From Branchiostoma lanceolatum (Eukaryota; Chordata; Leptocardii; Amphioxiformes; Branchiostomatidae): a DNA stretch of 64,000 bases. The translations under genes and the position numbers were made by a program. Each line of letters starts with the position of its first letter. Position 1 is the stretch's first letter. This document shows positions 53,099 through 60,765 of this stretch, piece by piece. Location: NCBI RefSeq assembly GCF_035083965.1, contig NC_089722.1, positions 39,541,958 to 39,605,957 on the forward strand. The letters run 5' to 3'. The notes below the pieces were generated by a model. It had not been told where the DNA came from. It saw only the letters and a program-made list of their open reading frames with translations, and did not search any database.

Positions 53099-56000
53099 AT
53101 GGTCTCTACTTTAAATGTTTTGTCTCTAAACGTTAATGGGATGAAGGACCGGGGTAAGAGAGACATGGTGTTCGATTTTTGTCGGTCCAACGGTGCAGAT
53201 GTGGCATGCCTGCAGGAGTGCCACATCTCCACGATTGCTGACAAGGGTGCCTGGTCTCGCCAGTGGGGACACAAGGCAATCTGGTCCCTAGGCACGAACT
53301 CCGCCAGAGGTGTTGGCATTTTATTATCCTCTAGGTGGACTTTCGTGTCGTCAAAATATGATACTGATGGTAGGGTTGTCTCTGTTCTGCTGGAGGTAGA
53401 TGGCGTGCAGTACAATGTGTGTAACATCTATGCTCCCTCAGTTCCGGCGGAGCGGGTCACCTTTTTTGATAGTGTTCATCAATATTTGTACCCCAATGCG
53501 GTGCTAGTTTTAGCGGGGGATTTTAATTGTGTTTTGGATCCTGACTTGGACAGAATATCGGAATCCATATTCACTCCTGGGAATCGCACTCAGGATGTGG
53601 TGCATTTGCGTAGTTTGTGCGCTGACTTGGATTTGGTGGATGCCTGGCGAATTGAACACCCCGCCCAGGTAGATTTCACTTGGAGGTCCAAGTCAAATAA
53701 AACCAGATCCAGGCTGGATAGAATTTATGTCCAGGAGGGCACTATTGTTTCCTCGACTATTAAGTCCTGTTCGTGTTCTGACCACGATGGCATTGTGTCA
53801 TCCATAGATCCTGTCCCTTCTGTTCAACGGGGTCGGGGTCTATGGAAGTGCAATGTCAAGGTTTTGTCCGATCCTCGTTTAGAGCAGGAGTTGCGTGAGA
53901 TGTATCCTATATGGAGGAAGAGTTTAGAGGAAGGGCAATCGGCGAGGGAGTGGTGGGATACCGTTAAATCTTATTGTAAAGATTTGGTTATCAAATACTC
54001 CAAGCTGAGAGCTCAGGCGGACTCCTTGATTCAGAAGGATATGGAAAGGAAGGTGGATTCACTCCGGTCTCGACTTAACATAGGAGACCGAAGTCCTGCA
54101 ACAAGAGAAGAGTATGAGAAGGAGAAGGAAAACCTAAACAACCTGATCTTAGACAGACTTAAGGGTCAGAGGTTGCGGGCAAAAGTAAAAGCTTTCGAAG
54201 AGGATGAAAAACCGACTAGGTTTTTCTTCCAGGCTGAACGCCGCAAGGGCCAGAAACGGGTCATCCAGGAAGTTAGAGACGGCAATGGGGACGTGGTGAG
54301 CACCACCCCGCAGATACTTGCCGTTTTTAAGCAGTTTTATGCAGACTTGTATAAGGCTGGTCATATTGACAAAGTGGAGCAAGAATATTTTCTGTCTAAG
54401 CTCTCTGAGTCGTTACCTGATGAATGTGTTGAGAGCTTGGATGGAGATCTCACTTTGGATGAATTGGAAGCGGCTGTGAAAGGTATGGAGAATGGAAAAT
54501 CTCCGGGGTCGGATGGTCTCCCAAAAGAATTCTACATCAAGTTTTGGGAGATCATAGGGCCAGACTTTCTGGCAGTCCTCAATGAGGGATTGGATGTAGG
54601 ACAGCTGTCTGTGTCCCAAAGAGAAGGCGTCATCTCTCTTTTGGAGAAAAAGGGGGATCCACTGAACCCTTCGAATAAAAGGCCGATTTCGTTACTGAAT
54701 GTGGACTACAAAATTCTGTCCAAGGCCTTGGCCAACCGGCTGAAGAATGTCATTGGGTCGGTAGTTCACATTGATCAATCCTGTGGTATTCCAGGCCGGT
54801 CAATTGAAGATAGTGTCTGCCTGTTAAGGGACATTGTAGAGTATGTCAATAGTTCGCATTCTTCTGGTGTTCTTATTGCACTGGACCAGGAGAAGGCGTT
54901 TGACAGAGTTGATCACAATTTTATGGCCAATGTTTTAGACAAGCTTGGCTTTGGGCCGAATTTTAAAAGGATGATCGCGGCTTTGTACTGCGAGGTATCC
55001 AGTAAAGTCCTCGTGAATGGTACTTTGTCAGAGTCAATAGCAGTGGAGAGGGGAGTTAGGCAAGGCTGCCCCCTTTCTCCACTGCTATATGTATTATGTA
55101 TTGAGCCGCTGGCTGCGGCAATTCGTGCAGACCCTTACATCAGGGGAGTGAAGGTCCCTGGGTTGAACCAGGAGGTTAAAATGGTGCAATATGCAGATGA
55201 CAACACTTGTGTCTTGTCGGACCAGCCGTCCATCGATCGGACATTTTCCACCATCAAGCGTTTTGAGGCTGGTACCGGTTCCAAATTGAATTTGGGGAAA
55301 ACGGAGGCTTTGTGGTTAGGTAGATGGAAGGGCAGGGTGGATAGCCCATACCCTATAAAACAGTGGGTATCATCTTACCTAACTATTTTAGGCAGCCCTA
55401 TTGGCAACATTCAGTTGGCGGAGATTGCTTGGATGCAACGATTTGTGAAGTTTAAGGCAAAGCTCACCCAGTGGGAGACGCGGAGGCTGACCCTTTTTGG
55501 CAAAGCCTTGATTGTGAATTGTTTGGCGGCTGCCACTTTGTGGTACACGGCTCCGGTATACCCCTTGCCTAAGTCTGTGAAAGTTAAGATTGAGAGAGAA
55601 ATCTATTCATTTCTCTGGGATGGCAAGACAGAGATGGTCGCTAGGCGAACTCTTCTTTTGCCTAAGGACAAAGGAGGGTTGGGGTTGGTCTCTGTACCAC
55701 TCAAGGCCAAAGCCCTCTTCCTTAAAGTGGTGAGGAAAGCTCTGGTCAAGCCACAGTTGCCAGCCTCTAGATTTGCTCTCTACTGGATTGGGCTCGCCTT
55801 GCGAAGAATAGACGCTGAGTCATGGAGTAACTTGGCTCCCCACTCTTTGGACAGCCCTCCGCACTACACCGAGGTCAAGAGGATGTTGATCTCTTTGAGG
55901 GATGTAGATATTGAGTGGAAGTCAAATTCGGTGGCGGCCCTCTATGCTATTTTATTGGAGGCGGAGAGTATTGTGCCACGTTGTGAAAGTGGAGATGGGA

Positions 56001-56572
56001 GTGTGGATTGGTCTTCCGTCTGGAAGGCCATTCACAATCCTCTGCTCACCAAGTGGGAGAGGATGACCAGCTGGCATGCTGCTCACAACTCTCTGAAAAC
56101 TAGAAAGAAGCTCCACTCTTGGAAGGGATTTGTAGATAGTAGTTCGTGCCCCAGACACCTTTGTCAGGGGGAGGAAAGTGTTCAGCATTTGTTCTGGGAG
56201 TGTCCAGTGATTTCTGAGGCATGGATGTGGTTGGAGAACCTGGTGGCGATGAAAATCAGCCCGGGTTTCTCGATCACTAGGTCCTTTGCGCTGTGGGGAT
56301 TGGTGCCGGGGGGGTTGTCGTCCAGGGTCAGGCGTGTGTTGCAGGCCCTGGCGGCGATCATGAGATCTTTCCTCTGGCGGACGAGGTGTGAATGTGTGTT
56401 TGAGGGCAAACGATTTTCGGGCCCTGAACTTGTGACGTCGGTGAGAAACCGTTTGGAGGAGAGACTCCGTTTTGAGTTTGCTCGTCTTGGACCTAGTGGT
56501 TTCCTCACGGTCTGGGCCGATGGGTTTTCTTGGGCCACGGTTGATGTGTCAAGCGTGGCTTTCTCCTTTTAA
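53099..56572 (+). CDS. Keno-5 ORF2: APE endonuclease + reverse transcriptase (1157 aa)
   Basis: Endonuclease residues: N11 and N13 (LNVNG), E40 (CLQECH), D141 and N143 (GDFN), D228 and H229 (SDHD). RT residues: D596 in DQEKAFDRVDH, the QGCPLSPLLYVL block and Y698-A-D700-D701. The C-terminal zinc motif is C1017-x4-C1022-x7-H1030-x4-C1035. All catalytic positions are present and the frame is open. It would nick U2 genes between nt 34 and 35 and copy the element RNA onto the free end. It may still be functional, but the 5'-cut leader probably impairs the copy as an autonomous element. Confidence 0.95.
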   Translation: MVSTLNVLSLNVNGMKDRGKRDMVFDFCRSNGADVACLQECHISTIADKGAWSRQWGHKAIWSLGTNSARGVGILLSSRWTFVSSKYDTDGRVVSVLLEVDGVQYNVCNIYAPSVPAERVTFFDSVHQYLYPNAVLVLAGDFNCVLDPDLDRISESIFTPGNRTQDVVHLRSLCADLDLVDAWRIEHPAQVDFTWRSKSNKTRSRLDRIYVQEGTIVSSTIKSCSCSDHDGIVSSIDPVPSVQRGRGLWKCNVKVLSDPRLEQELREMYPIWRKSLEEGQSAREWWDTVKSYCKDLVIKYSKLRAQADSLIQKDMERKVDSLRSRLNIGDRSPATREEYEKEKENLNNLILDRLKGQRLRAKVKAFEEDEKPTRFFFQAERRKGQKRVIQEVRDGNGDVVSTTPQILAVFKQFYADLYKAGHIDKVEQEYFLSKLSESLPDECVESLDGDLTLDELEAAVKGMENGKSPGSDGLPKEFYIKFWEIIGPDFLAVLNEGLDVGQLSVSQREGVISLLEKKGDPLNPSNKRPISLLNVDYKILSKALANRLKNVIGSVVHIDQSCGIPGRSIEDSVCLLRDIVEYVNSSHSSGVLIALDQEKAFDRVDHNFMANVLDKLGFGPNFKRMIAALYCEVSSKVLVNGTLSESIAVERGVRQGCPLSPLLYVLCIEPLAAAIRADPYIRGVKVPGLNQEVKMVQYADDNTCVLSDQPSIDRTFSTIKRFEAGTGSKLNLGKTEALWLGRWKGRVDSPYPIKQWVSSYLTILGSPIGNIQLAEIAWMQRFVKFKAKLTQWETRRLTLFGKALIVNCLAAATLWYTAPVYPLPKSVKVKIEREIYSFLWDGKTEMVARRTLLLPKDKGGLGLVSVPLKAKALFLKVVRKALVKPQLPASRFALYWIGLALRRIDAESWSNLAPHSLDSPPHYTEVKRMLISLRDVDIEWKSNSVAALYAILLEAESIVPRCESGDGSVDWSSVWKAIHNPLLTKWERMTSWHAAHNSLKTRKKLHSWKGFVDSSSCPRHLCQGEESVQHLFWECPVISEAWMWLENLVAMKISPGFSITRSFALWGLVPGGLSSRVRRVLQALAAIMRSFLWRTRCECVFEGKRFSGPELVTSVRNRLEERLRFEFARLGPSGFLTVWADGFSWATVDVSSVAFSF

Positions 56573-56653
56573 GGAGGTGCTACCATCGAGTTGTTGAAGT
56601 TTTGGCTTGTTGTTGGCTCTCTCTGGAGCATTTTTTCATGTAGTAGTTGCAGG

Positions 56654-56681
56654 CCTAGCCGCCCTGTCTTAGTTGGCTAGG
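56654..56681 (+). other. Conserved 3' UTR stem-loop
   Basis: CCTAGCC and GGCTAGG form a 7-bp stem around a 14-nt loop. The same stem is in Keno-1, -2, -3, -4, the fragment at 45395 and the relics at 11935, 17220 and 25450, with changes mainly in the loop. LINEs that recognise their own RNA strictly use such 3' stems, so this is the likely ORF2 binding site. Confidence 0.6.
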
Positions 56682-56743
56682 TCAAAAATAGAAAACCCAA
56701 AAAAATTATAAAATACAAAACCCAAAAATATTAGATAGTGTCT

Positions 56744-56881
56744 GGGGATGGACCGAGAGTGGTGGGTGGGATGAAGTGCAGCAATGCTGAGCCGATCTGT
56801 GAAAGTCAATTTGATCTAGAGTGTATCAGTGGATATGAGCGCCTTAAGGCTGCGTAAACAAGATGAGAACTAAGTGATACT
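56744..56881 (+). other. Antisense-U2 block of the Keno-5 3' UTR
   Basis: It begins GGGGATGGACCGA, the exact reverse complement of the U2 3' end, then GAAGTGCAGCAATGCTGAGC and CGATC (22 of 25 positions). It continues as AATTTGATCTAGA, TGTATCAG and TAAACAAGATGAGAAC, and ends GATACT, the reverse complement of U2 nt 40-35. Order and orientation follow U2 throughout. The SL II loop and the Sm/SL III region are deleted. Together with 56912-57066 it makes an inverted repeat around a 30-nt loop. Confidence 0.88.
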
Positions 56882-56911
56882 TGAAGTGATTCAGTATAAA
56901 TACTTCAAAAG

Positions 56912-57066
56912 AGTATCTGTTCTTATCAGTTTAATCTCTGATACATTCCCCATCGGGGAATCTAGATTAAATTGATTTTTTGACTTTGGTCATGGACTAG
57001 GAGCTTGCTCCGTCCTGACCGCGGATCGGCTCAGTATTGCAGTACTTCTGAGATTCGGTCCATCCC
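56912..57066 (+). pseudogene. U2 snRNA 3' half (nt 35-188), plus strand
   Basis: Starts AGTATCTGTTCTTATCAG. It has the stem CCCCATCGGGG, Sm-type ATTTTTTG (56975-56982), the AGGAGCTTGCTCC stem and the terminal stem ending CGGTCCATCCCC. The length fits a 188-nt U2. Confidence 0.95.
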
Positions 57067-58129
57067 CTTACAAATCCAAAATAAGTTGCACACATACACA
57101 AACCACCAAACTGGCCCAGCAATCCAGCAATGTGGATTTATCAGCAGTCTGTACTCGTTTGAAGTATGTGCATACGTGTTACGAGTATATATACTGAACC
57201 TTACTGCGTTTATAGCTCTCACATCCCCCAACTCTACTGTACATGTTTAATTTTCGCATTTTATCTTTCTTCTACTTTCAGACTGGAACTGGAGCAAGCA
57301 ACAGCGCCACCAAGAGCCGGGAGAGGTCGGGAGAGCACGCAGAGGCAGTGGAAAATTCCAGGACGTCTGTCTGTGGTTCGATTCTGACGAAAGCAGTGCG
57401 ATGTGGACGTAATTCGATGTTAAACGTAGGAATCGGGAATCTAAGCGCCCGCGCGCCTCGTATCAACGTATGAGAGATACGTACACACGCACAGCTAGCC
57501 GCCTCGCCCACCGCTGCTGCTTTCTCGCTCGCTCCTTTTAATTCCTTCCGTAAATTTAGTGGGCTGGCTGCATGCGACCTTCCTCTCCCCTTTGCGGACC
57601 TTCAGGCCGAATCGACAAGGTCCGGCGGACTTGAAAAATCCACCACAGGCATCGAAGTTAAGGGGAAAAGCAGACGCCGCCCGCCCTGTGAAGATGAATG
57701 ATGTAAGGGAACCGCGGGCGCGCGCCTCCTGGCGAACAACAATGGCAACGCTGTTCGCGAACAACAACATTGCCTTGTTGTCTTGTCTACCCGCCCTTGG
57801 CTCGGCTTTGAACCCTAAGGAGCCCGTTTTCTGCGTTGGTGTGACGTAGTCGCTTCTTTGCACCAATTAGGCAGAGCCAGGAAGAGCCAGGACGAGCCAG
57901 GAGCGCGTGATGTGTGTTTTTGGGTGTAGTCCGTGGTTCGTCCACATAAAGTAGAGCGCTTCCGTTTGTCAACCAAATTGAAGAGATTATGAAGGAGAGA
58001 AGGCGCGCCAGGTGTGCGGGCACTAATTGCTTTATGTTCAAGCTTGAAGCTGTTTGCGATGCATAGCTCGCCACGTGAACTTGGCTCGTTCCCGGGGGAG
58101 GGGGGCTAGCGGTCAAGCTCAACCGGTTT
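57066..58129 (+). repeat. U2 spacer copy E (1,064 bp)
   Basis: Plus-strand version of spacer copies A-D, same length. The first bases after U2 are TTACAAATCCAAAATAAG; I see no clear snRNA 3' box there. The last 65 bp hold the promoter of the next U2 copy. Confidence 0.95.
58066..58084 (+). promoter_or_regulatory. Candidate PSE of the U2 promoter
   Basis: GCTCGCCACGTGAACTTGG lies at -64 to -46 from the U2 start, where Pol II snRNA genes carry the proximal sequence element. It resembles the CTCACCGCGACTT part of the vertebrate U2 element. No TATA box is present, as expected for U2. The same sequence precedes every U2 5' end adjoining an intact spacer in the window. Identification is by position and partial likeness only. 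Confidence 0.4.
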
Positions 58130-58176
58130 ATCGCTTCTCGGCCTTTTGGCTAAGATCAAGTGTAGTATCTGTTCTT
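58130..58176 (+). pseudogene. U2 snRNA 5' part (nt 1-47)
   Basis: ATCGCTTCTCGGCCTTTTGG through GTAGTATCTGTTCTT. The branch-point recognition GTAGTA is at 58162-58167. It is followed by a second U2 piece, nt 15-29 (TTTTGGCTAAGATCA, 58177-58191), then GGGGGACACG of Keno-6. Confidence 0.95.
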
Positions 58177-59044
58177 TTTTGGCTAAGATCAGGGGGACAC
58201 GTTCAGACGTGCCTTGCCCCCGCTCCGCTTCGAGTCCTCCTTTCAGCCCACTGAGGGCGGTTAGAGTACTCGTCGAGGGCGATAAGTCCAGCGACTTGGT
58301 TGCGGGTTGTCCCCGGATCATTTGGGTGGTTTTAGTTTTTCTGTACCTTATATTTTTCTCAAGTTACGGCTGTTTTTCTAGCACCGTACCTCTCTTACGG
58401 GAGACGGGCGGTGGAAGCACACCGTTTCCCCCGCAGGACGGGGGTGGCCAGCTCCGGTCCATCTTTGGGGGCTGTTTTCTCCGGTTTGCGTAGAGCTACT
58501 GACTTCCCCTTCCGTCAGGTTGGGGAGCAGGTTTGTCTTGCTACTTGTATGGTATTAGTTTTGATTTTGTCTGTTGTTTTACGTGTTATTTGAGGCTATT
58601 CTGTACCCGCACCCCTCCGTCAAAGCGGCGGACGGAGTGGTACAGTCCACCTCAGACCGCGTGGTTCTGAGAACAAAGAGACTGTTTTCGTCTGTTTTCG
58701 ACTCAGCGTTGCTCCGGCACGGTTGGCGCCAACCGGGAGTAACTCTGGGAAATTGGTATAGAATTTTTTCCCTGCCTGGGGAATATTTTTGAGTGTTGTT
58801 AAGCCCCCAGAAACGTGTTTTCTAACCCTCACCCCCGTATACGTAGTGCTATCGCCCACCCAAGAATTTGGGGCACGGCGGGCATCGGGTTGCGGGCTAT
58901 TTTGGGCCTTCTCCGCGGAGGGTCTGAATGGGGGTTTGGCGGTAGTGGCTCTGAAGGGGTTTAGGCACGCGGGTTGCGGGTTCTCTTTGGACCTTTCCCG
59001 GAGGCCGTGAAAGGGGTTTTGTCGAACCCTTATTCCCCTTCAAC

Positions 59045-60760
59045 ATGTCAAAATTTGCCAGACAAAGATCAGTGAAGATCACGTTCAGGGACCTTCAGGA
59101 GTCCCACCTAAAGGACGTGATCGACCTTTTGACTAAGCACGGGGTCACTACCCTAGACATTGAGGGCGTTCAGCGTAAGACCAAGACAACATGTGAGGTC
59201 ACCTTCAAGTCGCGGGCGATTCTACAAAAGGCGTCGCCCGCCTTGTTGGGGGACAACACAGTGGAGGTGGAGACCTTTGGCAGTGGGGTCACTGTTATCA
59301 CTGCTAAGGGAATCCCCTTAGAATGGGATGACAATTTTATTAGACACAGGCTCCAGGAGTACGGAACTGTTCTGGACAGTAAGTTCTTAACGTACGAGAA
59401 CGACGGGTTCCCCGAGATTAAGACGGGGACCCGTCAGTACCGTATGAAGATCAAAAAACACCTGCCAAACAATGTTAGACTGGGAAATGAGATGGTTACC
59501 CTCTTCTACTCCGGCCAGCCCCGTGGGTGTCACCGCTGTGGCAGCACGGAACATTTCGTGGCACAATGCAAGGTCACGAAGTGCGCGAAATGTTGGGAGG
59601 AGGGGCACACGGCCACCGAGTGCAGTAACCAGATTAAGTGTTCGCTGTGCCTTGGGGATGGTCATGCTGCACGGGCTTGTCCTGTAAGCTACACCAACGC
59701 AGTTAAGATGGGCACTGCCTGGTCTAAGGAGCTAGTCCCCACCAAGACCGTGAAACCGGCAGGCTCCATCATTCCAGCTAAGGCTGGAGGGAGCGGGGAC
59801 AGTGATGAGCATAAGTCAGGGGATGAAAACTCCCTACAGAATGGCCAGTTATCAGAGGAGGAAGAGGACGGGAACGAAGAGAAGGATACATCCCTCGGGA
59901 ACGTCCCTCCTCCTCAAAGTGAGGATGAGGATGGTCAGTCCTCAGAGGATGAGGATGGTCAGTCCTCAGAGGAGAAAGAGTCGGAGGAGGAAGCAGATGG
60001 GAACTCTGAGAAGAAAACTTCTCCCGTCCCACCTCCTCAAAGTGAGGGGGACTGTGAGAGGAAAACTTCTCCCGTCCCACCTCCTCAAAGTGAGAGGGAC
60101 TGTGAGAAGAAAACTTCTCCCGTCCCACCTCCTCAAAGTGAGGGGGACTGTGAGAGGAAAACTTCTCCCGTCCCACCCCCTCAAAGTGAGAGGGATTCCC
60201 CCCACACAGAGACAGGGGCCTCTACTGTGGTCCCTCTCAAGAAGCCCCTCTCCCCTCCCACAGAGTCAGCGGAACCCACCGGTGGCTCTGCAGTGACCCC
60301 TTCCATGGGGTCCGGGAACCCCCTCGAGAAGGGAACTTCACCCTCCGTGACAAAGACCCCTAGCAAGGTGGCCTTAACACCACCCTTTGACAGCCAGGAC
60401 TCGGATGGATTCGGAGATCTCCCAGAAGATGGGGACAATAAACTGTGGACGCAGGAGTTGTCTCCTGTTCACTTGGAACTCCTAATGAATAAGTCTGGGG
60501 AGGAGATTTCCCCGCTCCGACTGGTTATTGTTGAAGGGGGGGAGGGAGCGCCGAAAGCTCAGGTCAATGAGACCGACCTGACTACCTCCACTCCGAAGAA
60601 TAAGAAGCCGGAGACAGAGGCGGCGGGATATGGCTCACAAATACAGCTATACCCGTCGCAGAAGTCCCCTCCTCTCAAAAAAGACCCTCCGAAAACCCAG
60701 AGAGTAAGGAAAACCTCGTCCAGAGGGAAGGTGAAGACCAAACCCTGGCTTAATTCCTAA
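59045..60760 (+). CDS. Keno-6 ORF1, zinc-knuckle RNA-binding protein (571 aa)
   Basis: The N-terminal domain has VKITFRDLQESHLKD and GTRQYRMKIKKHLPNNVRLG. The knuckles are CHRCGSTEHFVAQC (162-175), CAKCWEEGHTATEC (180-193) and CSLCLGDGHAARAC (199-212). An acidic tail follows with DGQSSEDE repeats. Then come four tandem 16-residue repeats of the form KTSPVPPPQSEGDCER, coded by 48-bp units at about 60013-60200. The C-terminus keeps GYGSQIQLYPSQ and a basic end. The ORF2 ATG follows after 5 bp. Confidence 0.94.
   Translation: MSKFARQRSVKITFRDLQESHLKDVIDLLTKHGVTTLDIEGVQRKTKTTCEVTFKSRAILQKASPALLGDNTVEVETFGSGVTVITAKGIPLEWDDNFIRHRLQEYGTVLDSKFLTYENDGFPEIKTGTRQYRMKIKKHLPNNVRLGNEMVTLFYSGQPRGCHRCGSTEHFVAQCKVTKCAKCWEEGHTATECSNQIKCSLCLGDGHAARACPVSYTNAVKMGTAWSKELVPTKTVKPAGSIIPAKAGGSGDSDEHKSGDENSLQNGQLSEEEEDGNEEKDTSLGNVPPPQSEDEDGQSSEDEDGQSSEEKESEEEADGNSEKKTSPVPPPQSEGDCERKTSPVPPPQSERDCEKKTSPVPPPQSEGDCERKTSPVPPPQSERDSPHTETGASTVVPLKKPLSPPTESAEPTGGSAVTPSMGSGNPLEKGTSPSVTKTPSKVALTPPFDSQDSDGFGDLPEDGDNKLWTQELSPVHLELLMNKSGEEISPLRLVIVEGGEGAPKAQVNETDLTTSTPKNKKPETEAAGYGSQIQLYPSQKSPPLKKDPPKTQRVRKTSSRGKVKTKPWLNS
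60013..60200 (+). repeat. 48-bp tandem repeat inside Keno-6 ORF1
   Basis: Four copies of GAAAACTTCTCCCGTCCCAC followed by CTCCTCAAAGTGAG and GGGACTGTGAG, alternating between GAGGGGGAC and GAGAGGGAC versions. All copies keep the frame. The other Keno ORF1s here lack this array. Confidence 0.9.
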
Positions 60761-60765
60761 TACCA

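Larger units (their letters stand above)
50951..56911 (+). mobile_element. Keno-5, plus-strand LINE with intact ORFs and cut 5' UTR
   Basis: It starts within the leader at TTCCCCTTCCGTCAGG, missing about the first 330 bp compared with Keno-6. Both ORFs are open. The 3' UTR (56573-56911) ends exactly at U2 nt 35. ORF1 up to about 52126 is almost identical to Keno-2/-3, whereas the rest of ORF1, ORF2 and the 3' UTR follow Keno-1/-4, so this copy is a mosaic of two families. Confidence 0.93.

Noticed and set aside
58130-58176. Functional U2 snRNA gene
   Set aside because: Only nt 1-47 are present before Keno-6 starts. The branch-point region is there, but the Sm site and 3' stems are missing.
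58177-58191. Second U2 gene start
   Set aside because: It is only 15 nt of U2 (nt 15-29) with no promoter between it and the first start; it is better explained as a 5' junction product of Keno insertion.
60181-60438. Minus-strand open frames within Keno-6 ORF1, and similar frames opposite other Keno ORFs
   Set aside because: They are shadows of the real ORFs. The clear Tx1 motifs lie on the sense strand.
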